From Rhabdonatronobacter sediminivivens (lineage in GTDB: Bacteria; Pseudomonadota; Alphaproteobacteria; Rhodobacterales; Rhodobacteraceae): a stretch of 64,000 bases of DNA. The notes under the pieces are model-generated. The model had not been told where the DNA came from. It saw only the letters and a program-made list of their open reading frames with translations, and ran no database searches. Position 1 is the stretch's first letter, and each line of letters starts with the position of its first letter. A program made the position numbers and the translations under genes. The stretch is from assembly GCF_013415485.1 (NCBI RefSeq), contig NZ_JACBXS010000013.1:35099-99098 (forward strand), given 5' to 3'. Below, one piece after another: positions 17,203 through 25,548 of this stretch.

Positions 17203-19311
17203 ATGTCGCTTTCCCGCCGCTCGGGACAGCGCACGGTCAGTTCCAGCATCTGGCCCGGCTTCGTGGATGCCATGACCGCGCTGCTGCTGGTGCTGATGTT
17301 CGTGTTGTCGATCTTCATGATCGTGCAATTCGTCCTGCGCGAAACCATCGACACCCAGGACACCGAATTGCAGGGGCTGGCGCAGCAGGTGGCCAGCCTG
17401 TCGGATGCGCTGGGGCTGTCACAGGCGCAAGTGGCCCGGCTGGAAACCGAGGTCGAAGGGCTGAGCGAAGACCTGACCGAGGCCCGCGCCACCGCCGCCG
17501 CCCAGGCCACGCAGATCGCCGGGCTGACCCGCACGCTCCAGACCCGCGATGCCGAACTGGCCGAGGCCCGCGCCGATATCACTGCGTTTGAAGCGCAGGT
17601 GGCCAGCCTGATCGCCGAACGGGACACGGCCCTGGCCGCCGGGGCCGAACTGGCCGCCGATCTGGCCGATCTGGAAGCCGCGCAGGCGGTGCTGATCTCG
17701 GAGCAGGAAGCGCTGCAACTGGCGCTGGCCCAGATGCGCGAGGAACTGGACGCCGAAACCGAAGCCGCCCGGCTGGCCGCAGCCCAGCGCGAGGCGGTCG
17801 AGGCCGCGCTGGCCCAGATGCAGGCCGAGGCCGCCGAACGCGAGGCCTCATTGGCCGCTCTGGCCGCGCAACTGGCGGATGAGGAAACCGCCCGCGCCGC
17901 AGCCCAGGCCGATCTGGTCGCCGCACTGGACCGGCTGGAGGCGCGCGAGAGCGATCTCGAGGCCGCCGAAGCCACCCGCCGGAGCCTTGAGGCCGACCTG
18001 ATCGACATGGCCGCGCGGATGCAGGCCTCCGAAACCCTGCGCAGCGGTATGGCCGAACGGCTGGAGGCCTCGGAGGCCGAACTGGACGCCGCCGAAGCCG
18101 AACGCCTGGCCGCGTTGGCCGCCGCCGAAGAACTGCGCGCGCGGCTGGCCGATGCCGAGGCCACGCTCGATGCCGCCGAGGCCGAACGTCTGGCAACGCT
18201 CGCCGCTGCCGAGGACCTGCGCCGTCGCCTGAGCGCGGCCGAGGCCGAGTTGAGCGCCGAGGAAGAGGCGCGGCTGGCGGAAATGGCGGCCGCTGAAGCG
18301 CTGCGCGCGCGGCTGGCAGAGATGGAGGAGGCGCTGTCCGAAGAAGAAGCCGCGCGCCTGGCCGAAGCTGCCGCGGCGCAAGCCCTGCGCGACCGGCTGG
18401 AAGGTGCGGATACCGAACTCACCGCCATGACACTTGCACTGGAAGAACAGCGCCGACGGGCCGAGGAAACCCTGTCCATGCTGGCCGCCGCCGAGATGGC
18501 CCGCGCCCGCGCCGAAGAGATCGCCGAGGACGAAATCACCGCACGTGAACGCCAGCAGGCGCTGGCCGCGCTGGCCCGTCAGGAACTGCTTGAGGCCGAA
18601 GGCATGGCCGCCCAGGAACGCCGCCGCCTGGCCCTGCTGAACCAGCAGGTGGCGCAGCTGTCCGAACAGGTGGCCAGCCTGCAGGAGCTTCTGGGCGATG
18701 TGCGTTCGCGAGAGGCCGATGCGCAGGTCCAGATCGAAAGCCTGGGCGCGGATCTGAACATGGCGCTGGCCCGGCTGGCCGCCGAGGAGGCCCGCCGCGC
18801 CGCGCTGGAGGAAGCCGATCGCCGCCGCCTTGAGGCCGAGCGCGACGAGCTGGAGCTGTACCGGTCCGAGTTCTTCGGGCTGCTGCGCGAGGTGCTTGGC
18901 GGGCGCGACGGGATCGAGATCGTCGGCGACCGCTTCGTGTTCTCCTCGGAGGTGCTGTTCGAGATCGGATCGGCCGATCTTGCCGACGAAGGGCGCCCCC
19001 AGGTTGCCAATGTCGTCGGGCTTCTGCGCGATATTGCCGACGAAATACCGGACAGCATCGACTGGGTTCTGCGGGTGGATGGACATACCGACAACCTGCC
19101 CATCGGCCCCGGGGCACGCTTCGCCGACAATTGGGAGCTGAGCCAGGCCCGGGCGCTGTCGGTGGTGCGCTACATGATCGACGATCTGGGGTTTCCGCCC
19201 GACCGACTGGCCGCCGCCGGTTTCGGCGAATACCGCCCCATCGACCCCCGCGACACCCCCGCAGCGCGCGCGCTGAACCGCAGGATCGAATTGAAACTGA
19301 CCGAACGCTGA
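17203..19311 (+). CDS. MotB/OmpA-like protein with ~500-residue repetitive coiled coil
   Basis: A 702-residue protein. There is one N-terminal helix (ALLLVLMFVLSIFMIVQFVL) preceded by Asp22 in GFVDAMT, the position of the proton-binding Asp in MotB-type subunits. A very long Ala/Glu/Leu coiled coil spans residues about 50-560. A C-terminal OmpA peptidoglycan-binding domain holds DGHTDNLPI, NWELSQARA and GFGEYRPI (residues about 580-702). Within the coil, four tandem 28-residue units (294-405) are each exactly four heptads. The complex would span from the inner membrane to the cell wall. It ends 37 nt before a G-quadruplex palindrome. Confidence 0.85.
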   Translation: MSLSRRSGQRTVSSSIWPGFVDAMTALLLVLMFVLSIFMIVQFVLRETIDTQDTELQGLAQQVASLSDALGLSQAQVARLETEVEGLSEDLTEARATAAAQATQIAGLTRTLQTRDAELAEARADITAFEAQVASLIAERDTALAAGAELAADLADLEAAQAVLISEQEALQLALAQMREELDAETEAARLAAAQREAVEAALAQMQAEAAEREASLAALAAQLADEETARAAAQADLVAALDRLEARESDLEAAEATRRSLEADLIDMAARMQASETLRSGMAERLEASEAELDAAEAERLAALAAAEELRARLADAEATLDAAEAERLATLAAAEDLRRRLSAAEAELSAEEEARLAEMAAAEALRARLAEMEEALSEEEAARLAEAAAAQALRDRLEGADTELTAMTLALEEQRRRAEETLSMLAAAEMARARAEEIAEDEITARERQQALAALARQELLEAEGMAAQERRRLALLNQQVAQLSEQVASLQELLGDVRSREADAQVQIESLGADLNMALARLAAEEARRAALEEADRRRLEAERDELELYRSEFFGLLREVLGGRDGIEIVGDRFVFSSEVLFEIGSADLADEGRPQVANVVGLLRDIADEIPDSIDWVLRVDGHTDNLPIGPGARFADNWELSQARALSVVRYMIDDLGFPPDRLAAAGFGEYRPIDPRDTPAARALNRRIELKLTER
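18082..18417 (+). repeat. Four tandem 84-bp units inside the coiled-coil coding region
   Basis: Residues 294-405 of the OmpA-like protein divide into four 28-residue units, each opening Leu-(Asp/Ser) and containing a variant of EARLAxxAAAExLRxRL. Twenty-eight residues are exactly four heptads, so duplication or loss of a unit changes the rod length without breaking the coil register. Confidence 0.8.
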
Positions 19312-19347
19312 GACCACTGGACGCCATGCATCTGGCCGATGCAGGAA

Positions 19348-19427
19348 AGCGCCCCCGAGCCGCGCCCACCCGCCCACCCAACGCGCGCCTCGGGGGCGCT
19401 TGGCCCGGTGCGCGGGCGCACCGGGCC
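19348..19427 (+). repeat. G-quadruplex palindromic element, copy 2
   Basis: In the sense of the OmpA-like gene the order is: AGCGCCCCCGAG, then the C-run CCCACCCGCCCACCC (19365-19379), then CTCGGGGGCGCT, then a second hairpin GGCCCGGTGCG / CGCACCGGGCC. The G-rich strand is the template strand of the OmpA-like gene that ends 37 nt earlier. nagZ converges from the other side, 6 nt past the second hairpin. Confidence 0.8.
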
Positions 19428-19432
19428 GGCGC

Positions 19433-20425
19433 TCAGTCCAGAAGCTGGTCGTATTCCCGGGCCAGCGCCCGGCTGTCGGCGCCGTCCGGGGATGCCTTTG
19501 CGGCCAGGGCGGCGTTGCAGCGCGCCAGGGCTGTACCGGCGAGTGGCGGGCAGATTTCAGCCAGGGTCGCCATTTCGGCGGGATTGCCGTTGCAATGAAG
19601 CACCAGATCGCAGCCCGCGGTCAGCGCCGCCGCGGCGCGCTGTGTCACCGGCCCGGGCAGCGCCTGCATGGAGATGTCATCGGTCATCAGCGCGCCACGA
19701 AAGCCGATGCCGTTGCGGATCAGCGCAATCAGACGGGGCGATACGGTCACCGGCGCCTCTGCATCCAGCGCGGGGAACAGCAGGTGGCCTGTCATTCCCA
19801 GCGGCAGATCGGCCAGCGCGCGGAAGGGGGCGAAATCGGTGGCCTCCAGTTCGGCGACCGGGGTATCCACAAAGGGTAGCGCCAGATGGCTGTCGCTGCG
19901 CGCCCGGCCATGGCCGGGGATATGCTTGAGCACCGGCAGCACGCCCCCCGCCTGCAACCCCGCAGCCATGGCGCGGGCCAGCGTCAGGACCTGCGCGGGG
20001 CTGTCCGCATAGCAGCGGTTGCGCAGGAAGGGATGCGTATCCGGCCGCGCGATATCGGCCAGCGGCGCGCAGTTCACGTCAATCCCCACCGCCGCCAGTT
20101 CCGTGGCAATCAGCCGCCCGCGCAGATACATGGCGCGCTGCGGGTCGCGGGCCCGGGCGGTCTGTTCCAGCGGCGGCAGCCAGCCGCGCCAATGCGGCGG
20201 CCCCATGCGCTGGACGCGCCCGCCTTCCTGGTCGATCAGCACGGGTGCCGCGCGCCCCAGGGCTGCCCGCAGCTCGGCCACAAGTGCGGCAAGCTGCGAC
20301 GGGGTTTCGATATTGCGCGCGAAGAGGATGAAACCCCAAGGGTCTGCCCGCGCGAACAGATCACGTTCAGCCGGGGTCAGGCGCGGGCCGGCGCAGCCCA
20401 GAATCAGCTGGCGCGGGGTGCTCAC
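19433..20425 (-). CDS. nagZ: Beta-N-acetylhexosaminidase NagZ
   Basis: A 330-residue GH3 enzyme that removes N-acetylglucosamine from anhydro-muropeptides during cell-wall recycling. The family motif KHIPGHGRARSDSH holds the catalytic His. LIDQEGGRVQRM and GALMTDDISMQAL (nucleophile Asp) are also intact. A GTG start at 20425 is inferred because homology begins at STPRQLILGCAG and the longer frame overlaps the SPOR gene. It follows argS and the SPOR gene as in relatives, but the usual downstream scpA is missing and the gene ends at a G-quadruplex element. Confidence 0.92.
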   Translation of the reverse strand: MSTPRQLILGCAGPRLTPAERDLFARADPWGFILFARNIETPSQLAALVAELRAALGRAAPVLIDQEGGRVQRMGPPHWRGWLPPLEQTARARDPQRAMYLRGRLIATELAAVGIDVNCAPLADIARPDTHPFLRNRCYADSPAQVLTLARAMAAGLQAGGVLPVLKHIPGHGRARSDSHLALPFVDTPVAELEATDFAPFRALADLPLGMTGHLLFPALDAEAPVTVSPRLIALIRNGIGFRGALMTDDISMQALPGPVTQRAAAALTAGCDLVLHCNGNPAEMATLAEICPPLAGTALARCNAALAAKASPDGADSRALAREYDQLLD

Positions 20426-20432
20426 GGCCGGG

Positions 20433-21401
20433 TCACCGGATGCGCACGGGAATGCAATCGTTGTTCTGCGACAGCAGCACGGTGCAGAAATTGCGCGCAT
20501 CGGTTTCATCGTCGAACCCATGGGCGCGCAGCCTGAAGAACACCGATCCGCCGCTATGGGCCTGTTCGATCACCCGGCCGCGTTCATCCAGCAGGGGGCT
20601 GTAGCGCGCGGCGATCACGTCCCAGGCCTCGTGCGCGGCGTCCACACTGGGATAGGTGCCCAGCTGGACCAGACGCATCCCCGGCTGCAGCGTGGCCGGG
20701 TCGATGTCGATGCCGCTGCGCCCGCCCGTGCGCGAGGCCACGGAACTGGCCACGGCCTGAGCCATATCATCCGCAGCCCCCGCGCCCGTGCGCGCAGCCG
20801 GGCTGCTGGACGTCATGCGGCGCACGGCGTCAGGCCGCGCCAGCGGCAGGGGCGAGCGCTCCAGCACGGTGACCGATTCGGGCGGCGGCGGGGTTGCGGC
20901 GCTTTCCGGGGCGGGGCGGGCATCATCGGGGCGAAAGGCCGCTTCGATCACCTCGGCCTGCGACCCGGACGCACCTGTCGCTCTGCGCGCGACCTCGGCC
21001 TGCGGCAGGTCTTCGGCATCCAGATCCAGCGGCGCGGGGGCCAGAACAATCTGGTCGCCCAGCCCTCCGGCACCGCCGCCTGCGGGAATTTCATTGACCG
21101 ACAGCCCCTGAAAGGCCGCCTGCTGGCCGCCTGCGTCCTCGGGGAGCGCGCGCATCGGACCTTCGAGGGCACGCACCACCGGCACGCCGGTCACATCGCG
21201 CGCGATCAGCTGCCAGCTCCACCAACCCAGCCCGGCGACCAGCGCGAGCGACAGCGCCGCCCCCGCCAGGTTGACCATGGCTGCCATCCGAAAGGCCCGC
21301 CCCTGAGGCTCCGGAGCGTGAAACCGGTTGCCGCTGGACGCATACACATCGGCGCCGCCATGATGGACCGCGCCACGATGGGGAGAATAGCTGTCAGTCA
21401 T
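20433..21401 (-). CDS. SPOR domain membrane protein
   Basis: A 322-residue protein with a cytoplasmic N-terminus, one transmembrane helix near residues 40-65 (LAGAALSLALVAGLGWWSW), a disordered Pro/Ala-rich periplasmic linker and a C-terminal SPOR domain. The SPOR domain has MRLVQLGTYPSVDAAHEAWDVI and ends in NDCIPVRIR. SPOR domains bind glycan strands stripped of stem peptides at division sites. The argS - SPOR - nagZ order is typical. The start MTDSYSP is preferred over an upstream in-frame codon. Confidence 0.85.
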   Translation of the reverse strand: MTDSYSPHRGAVHHGGADVYASSGNRFHAPEPQGRAFRMAAMVNLAGAALSLALVAGLGWWSWQLIARDVTGVPVVRALEGPMRALPEDAGGQQAAFQGLSVNEIPAGGGAGGLGDQIVLAPAPLDLDAEDLPQAEVARRATGASGSQAEVIEAAFRPDDARPAPESAATPPPPESVTVLERSPLPLARPDAVRRMTSSSPAARTGAGAADDMAQAVASSVASRTGGRSGIDIDPATLQPGMRLVQLGTYPSVDAAHEAWDVIAARYSPLLDERGRVIEQAHSGGSVFFRLRAHGFDDETDARNFCTVLLSQNNDCIPVRIR

Positions 21402-21514
21402 GCCCTGCCCTTGCGCAAGCACACCGAAGATGCGCGCGCCTGCCTGCTCTGTTCCACAGGGTGCCGCTGCACCGCTGTCTTGCCTGTTTCAGACCGGCCG
21501 CGGACGCATTCTGA

Positions 21515-23260
21515 TCAGCGCATCTCTTCGACCGGAGTGACGCCAAGGATAGCAAGCCCGGCCGAAATCACAACGGCTGTGGCGCGGGTCAGGGCGATTT
21601 TGGCCTGTGATGTGGCGAAATCGTCCTCCTGCACGAACCGCAAGGCGGGATCATCATTGCCGCGGTTCCACAAGCCGTGGAATTCCGCCGCCAGTTCCGA
21701 CAGATAGCCGGCCACCCGGTGGGGCTCATGGGCCTGCGCGGCGGTTTCCACCAGACGCGGCCATTCGGCCAGCTTGGCGATCAGCGCCAGTTCCGCCGGA
21801 TGGTCCAGCGCGCCCAGATCCGCCGCGGCCAGGGCCGCATCATCCACGGCGATCCCGGCGGCTTCGGCCTTGCGCAGGACCGAATGCACCCGGGCATGAG
21901 CGTATTGCACATACCAGACGGGGTTGTCGCGAGATTGCTCCAGAACCCGCGCGAAATCGAAATCCAGCGCCACATCATTCTTGCGCGTCAACATGACAAA
22001 GCGGGTCACATCCGGGCCCACCATCTCGACCACATCGCGCAGGGTGACGAAGGTGCCCGCGCGCTTGGACATCTTGAACGGCTCGCCATCCTTGTAGAGC
22101 TTCACCAGCTGGATCAGCTTGATCTCCAGCGGCACGCGGGCATTGGACAGCGCCGCAACCGCCGCCTTCATCCGCTTGACATAGCCGCCATGATCGGCGC
22201 CGAAAATGTCGATCAACTGATCGAAGCCGCGTTCGATCTTGTCATGGTGATAGGCAATATCGGGGGCGAAATAGGTCCAGCCGCCATCGGATTTGCGGAT
22301 CGGGCGGTCCACATCATCGCCATGCGCGGTGGAGCGGAACAGCGTCTGCTCGCGCGGCTCCCAATCCTCGGGCGTCTTGCCCTTCGGCGGCTCCAGCACG
22401 CCGTCATAGATCAGGCCCTGCGCGGCCAGCCGGTCAATGGCGGATTCGATCCGCCCCGTGCCGTAAAGCGCCTTTTCGCTGGAATAGACATCCATGCGCA
22501 CGCCAAGGGCGGCCAGATCGGCGCGGATCATCTCCATCATCCGCGCAGTGGCGAAATCGCGGATCACCTCCAGCCAGACGGATTCGGGCTGGTCGAGGAA
22601 GCGGTCGCCGAACTCGGCCTTCAGCGCCTCACCCACGGCGATCAGATATTCGCCGGGATACAGCCCCTCGGCAATCTCGGGCGACAGGCCATGCGCTTCG
22701 CGGTAGCGCTCATAGGCCGAGCGTGCGAGCACATCCACCTGCGCGCCGCCATCGTTGATGTAATATTCGCGGGTGACATCATAGCCCGCAAAATCCAGCA
22801 GGTTGGACAGCGCATCTCCCACCACGGCGCCGCGGGTATGGCCCACATGCATGGGCCCGGTTGGGTTGGCGCTGACGAATTCCACATTCACCTTCACGCC
22901 CGCGCCAAGGGTCGATCGGCCATACTCCGCACCGGCCTCCAGCACGGCGCGCACCAACCCCTGCCAGACGCCGGGCGCCAGACGCATGTTCAGAAACCCC
23001 GGCCCGGCAACCTCGGCGCTGGCGATGCGCGAGTCCTCGCACAGGCGCAGGGCCAGCGCCTCGGCGATCTCGCGCGGTTTGCGGGCAGCGGGGCGCGCCA
23101 GCACCATGGCGGCATTGGTGGCCATGTCGCCATGGGCGGTATCGCGCGGGGGCTCCACGGTCACGGCGGCCAGATCCAGCCCCGCAGGCAGATCCCCCGC
23201 CGCCATCATCGCCTCCAGGCTGCCCGTGACCAGCGCGCGAATTTCCGAAAACAGGTTCAT
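21515..23260 (-). CDS. argS: Arginyl-tRNA synthetase
   Basis: A class I aminoacyl-tRNA synthetase of 581 residues. The HIGH-type motif reads [12 protein letters not shown] in the context [15 protein letters not shown]. The KMSKS-type loop is [13 protein letters not shown]. The C-terminal DALR anticodon-binding domain is present. The start [11 protein letters not shown] is chosen by family resemblance; in-frame ATGs at 23269 and 23278 could add three or six residues. Confidence 0.96.
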   Translation of the reverse strand: MNLFSEIRALVTGSLEAMMAAGDLPAGLDLAAVTVEPPRDTAHGDMATNAAMVLARPAARKPREIAEALALRLCEDSRIASAEVAGPGFLNMRLAPGVWQGLVRAVLEAGAEYGRSTLGAGVKVNVEFVSANPTGPMHVGHTRGAVVGDALSNLLDFAGYDVTREYYINDGGAQVDVLARSAYERYREAHGLSPEIAEGLYPGEYLIAVGEALKAEFGDRFLDQPESVWLEVIRDFATARMMEMIRADLAALGVRMDVYSSEKALYGTGRIESAIDRLAAQGLIYDGVLEPPKGKTPEDWEPREQTLFRSTAHGDDVDRPIRKSDGGWTYFAPDIAYHHDKIERGFDQLIDIFGADHGGYVKRMKAAVAALSNARVPLEIKLIQLVKLYKDGEPFKMSKRAGTFVTLRDVVEMVGPDVTRFVMLTRKNDVALDFDFARVLEQSRDNPVWYVQYAHARVHSVLRKAEAAGIAVDDAALAAADLGALDHPAELALIAKLAEWPRLVETAAQAHEPHRVAGYLSELAAEFHGLWNRGNDDPALRFVQEDDFATSQAKIALTRATAVVISAGLAILGVTPVEEMR

Positions 23261-23345
23261 CTTATCCATCCCATCCATGCGCCCCTGCCCTACGGCGCCG
23301 GGCAAACCGGGTCAAGCCAGCGCGCACGCGCCCGCCACAGGCCCC

Positions 23346-23413
23346 GCCGGGCCGCCCGCGGCCCGGCAGCGCCCGGCGCGGGAGGGTGGGTGGGTGGGAC
23401 CGCGCCGGGCGCT
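23346..23413 (-). repeat. G-quadruplex palindromic element, copy 3 (best-formed)
   Basis: The plus strand has AGCGCCCGGCGCG at 23368-23380, then the perfect motif GGGTGGGTGGGTGGG at 23384-23398, then CGCGCCGGGCGCT at 23401-23413. The arms pair over 13 bp with the quadruplex motif in the loop. A second hairpin (GCCGGGCCG / GCGGCCCGGC) sits next to it at 23346-23367. prfC, on the minus strand, ends 16 nt to the right, so again the G-rich strand is the template of the gene that ends there. Confidence 0.85.
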
Positions 23414-23428
23414 TCCGGCGCCGGCCAG

Positions 23429-25033
23429 TCAGACCATCATTTCCTTGGTGGCGGTCAGGCTGACATCGGGCCAGTCCCGCGCCACCCGGTCAATGTCCCA
23501 TTGCAGCCGGGTCAGGAACACCACATCCCCATCGCTGTCATGGGCGATATGCTGGCGGTTCGCGGCGGCGAATTTCTCCACCGCCTCCTTCCCCCCCGAC
23601 ACCCAGCGGGCCGAGGTGAACTGCGTCGGCTCAAAGCGAACCGGCAGTCCGTATTCCAGCTCGATCCGGCTGGCCAGAACCTCGAACTGCAACTGCCCCA
23701 CCACGCCCACGATGAAGCCGGACCCAAAGGCCGGCTTGAACACCTTGGCCGCGCCTTCCTCGGCAAATTGCGTCAGCGCCTTGTCCAGATGCTTGGCCTT
23801 CATCGGATCGCCCGCCCGGCAGGCCTGCAACAATTCCGGCGCAAAAGACGGAATCCCGGTGAATCGCAGCGCCTCGCCCTCGGTCAGCGCGTCACCGATA
23901 CGCAACTGGCCGTGGTTGGGGATACCGATGATATCGCCCGCCCAGGCTTCCTCGGCCAGTTCACGGTCGGCGGCCAGGAACAGCACCGGATTGGTCACCG
24001 CCATCTGCTTCTTCGCCCGCACATGGGTCAGCTTCATCCCGCGCATAAAATGCCCCGAGGCAAGGCGAACGAACGCCACCCGGTCGCGGTGCTTGGGGTC
24101 CATGTTGGCCTGCACCTTGAACACGAAGCCCGCAACCTTCTCCTCCTCGGGCGCCACCACACGCTCAGCGCGCTGGGGCTGGGGTTCGGGGCCATAGGCG
24201 GCGATGCCCTCCATCAGTTCCTTCACACCAAAGGAATTGATCGCGCTGCCGAACCAGATCGGACTCAGATGCCCCTCCTGCACGGATTTCACATCCAGCG
24301 GCGGCAGCAGCTCGCGCGCCATCTCCACGTCCTCACGCAACTGCGCCAGCAGATGCGCGGGAATGTGCTCGGCCATCTTGGGGTCGTCCAACCCCTCCAG
24401 CACCACCGTCTCGGCCACCCGGTTGCGGTCGGCGCGGTCCATCAGCTCCAGCCGGTTGCGCAGCAGGTCATAGCAGCCGATGAACTCCGCCCCCTGCCCG
24501 ATCGGCCAGCTTGCGGGCGTCACATCGATGGCCAGGTTCTCCTGAATCTCGTCGATGATGTCGAAGGTCTCGCGGCTTTCGCGGTCCATCTTGTTGCAGA
24601 AGGTCAGGATCGGCAGATCGCGCAGGCGGCAGACCTCGAACAGCTTGCGGGTCTGGGATTCCACGCCCTTCGCCCCGTCGATCACCATGATCGCCGCATC
24701 CACCGCCGTCAGCGTGCGATAGGTGTCCTCGGAGAAATCGCTGTGCCCGGGCGTGTCCACCAGATTGAACCGGTAGCGCCCGAAATCGAAGGACATGGCC
24801 GAGGCCGAGACCGAAATCCCGCGGTCCTTCTCCATCTGCATGAAATCCGAGCGCGTGCGCCGCGCCTCGCCCTTGGCGCGCACCTGCCCCGCCATCTGGA
24901 TCGCACCGCCGAACAGCAGGAATTTCTCGGTCAGCGTGGTCTTGCCCGCATCCGGGTGCGAGATGATGGCGAATGTGCGCCGCCGGGCGATCTCGGGCGG
25001 CAATTCGGGGCGGTTTGAAAGGGCGTCCTGCAT
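23429..25033 (-). CDS. prfC: Peptide chain release factor 3
   Basis: A 534-residue translational GTPase that recycles RF1/RF2 from the ribosome. The P-loop is AIISHPDAGKTTLTE, with DTPGHSDFSEDTYR as G3 and FCNKMDRESR as the G4 region. The switch I sequence EKDRGISVSASAMSF is characteristic of RF3 rather than EF-G. The length matches the family. No strong Shine-Dalgarno sequence precedes the ATG. The gene is followed immediately by G-quadruplex copy 3. Confidence 0.96.
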   Translation of the reverse strand: MQDALSNRPELPPEIARRRTFAIISHPDAGKTTLTEKFLLFGGAIQMAGQVRAKGEARRTRSDFMQMEKDRGISVSASAMSFDFGRYRFNLVDTPGHSDFSEDTYRTLTAVDAAIMVIDGAKGVESQTRKLFEVCRLRDLPILTFCNKMDRESRETFDIIDEIQENLAIDVTPASWPIGQGAEFIGCYDLLRNRLELMDRADRNRVAETVVLEGLDDPKMAEHIPAHLLAQLREDVEMARELLPPLDVKSVQEGHLSPIWFGSAINSFGVKELMEGIAAYGPEPQPQRAERVVAPEEEKVAGFVFKVQANMDPKHRDRVAFVRLASGHFMRGMKLTHVRAKKQMAVTNPVLFLAADRELAEEAWAGDIIGIPNHGQLRIGDALTEGEALRFTGIPSFAPELLQACRAGDPMKAKHLDKALTQFAEEGAAKVFKPAFGSGFIVGVVGQLQFEVLASRIELEYGLPVRFEPTQFTSARWVSGGKEAVEKFAAANRQHIAHDSDGDVVFLTRLQWDIDRVARDWPDVSLTATKEMMV

Positions 25034-25174
25034 GGCGCGCGTATAGGCGAGCGCGCAGACCGGGACAAGACGCAGAAATCATGCATATCGCCGGCGCAGC
25101 GAAAGCAGACACCGGCGCGAATCACCACTTTTCATGCTATCGTCACAGCTGTTTTATCAAAATGGAGTTCAAAA

Positions 25175-25522
25175 ATGACCGCTTTACGCTGTTCCGTTTC
25201 CGCCCTCGCCCTTGTTCTGGCCAGCACCGCCGCTTCGGCGCAGGACGCCCCCCCGGGCGCTGCCGCCAGCGATTGCGACATCAACGCATTTACGCCCATC
25301 ATCTCGGAACGCACCGGCGAGGTCCTGTACTGGATCAACCCCACCTGCACGGCCGGCACCGGCGGGTCAGGCACCGAGCCGCAACCACCGGCTGCCCCGG
25401 CGCCCGCGCAAGCCCCCCCAGCCCCCGAACCGCCAGCCCCCGCACCACCAGCCCCACCACCACCGGACAATGATGCGCCACCAGAAGATGACAATGGCGG
25501 GAATGGGTATGATGTGGTCTGA
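25175..25522 (+). CDS. Small secreted proline-rich protein, unknown function
   Basis: A 115-residue protein with a clear signal peptide (SVSALALVLASTAASA, cleavage before QDAPP). A short globular stretch holds two cysteines (SDCDINAF, NPTCTAG) that could form a disulfide. A low-complexity Pro/Ala tail then leads to an acidic, glycine- and asparagine-rich end. Not recognised as a known family. GGAG lies 8 nt before the ATG. The preceding patch is AT-rich and probably holds its promoter. The glycosyltransferase gene follows closely. Confidence 0.6.
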   Translation: MTALRCSVSALALVLASTAASAQDAPPGAAASDCDINAFTPIISERTGEVLYWINPTCTAGTGGSGTEPQPPAAPAPAQAPPAPEPPAPAPPAPPPPDNDAPPEDDNGGNGYDVV

Positions 25523-25548
25523 AACCCGTCGCCGCCGCGCAGGCATGG

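Noticed and set aside
15930..18539. 869-codon minus-strand frame very rich in Ser/Ala
   Set aside because: Reverse reading of the channel gene and the Ala/Glu coiled-coil gene; composition follows from that.
15996..19311. Zorya anti-phage system (ZorA/ZorB)
   Set aside because: No ZorC/D/E genes adjacent; the coiled coil is in the B subunit, not the A subunit.
21677..25018. 1113-codon plus-strand open frame
   Set aside because: Runs antisense through argS and prfC and the repeat between them; no family features.
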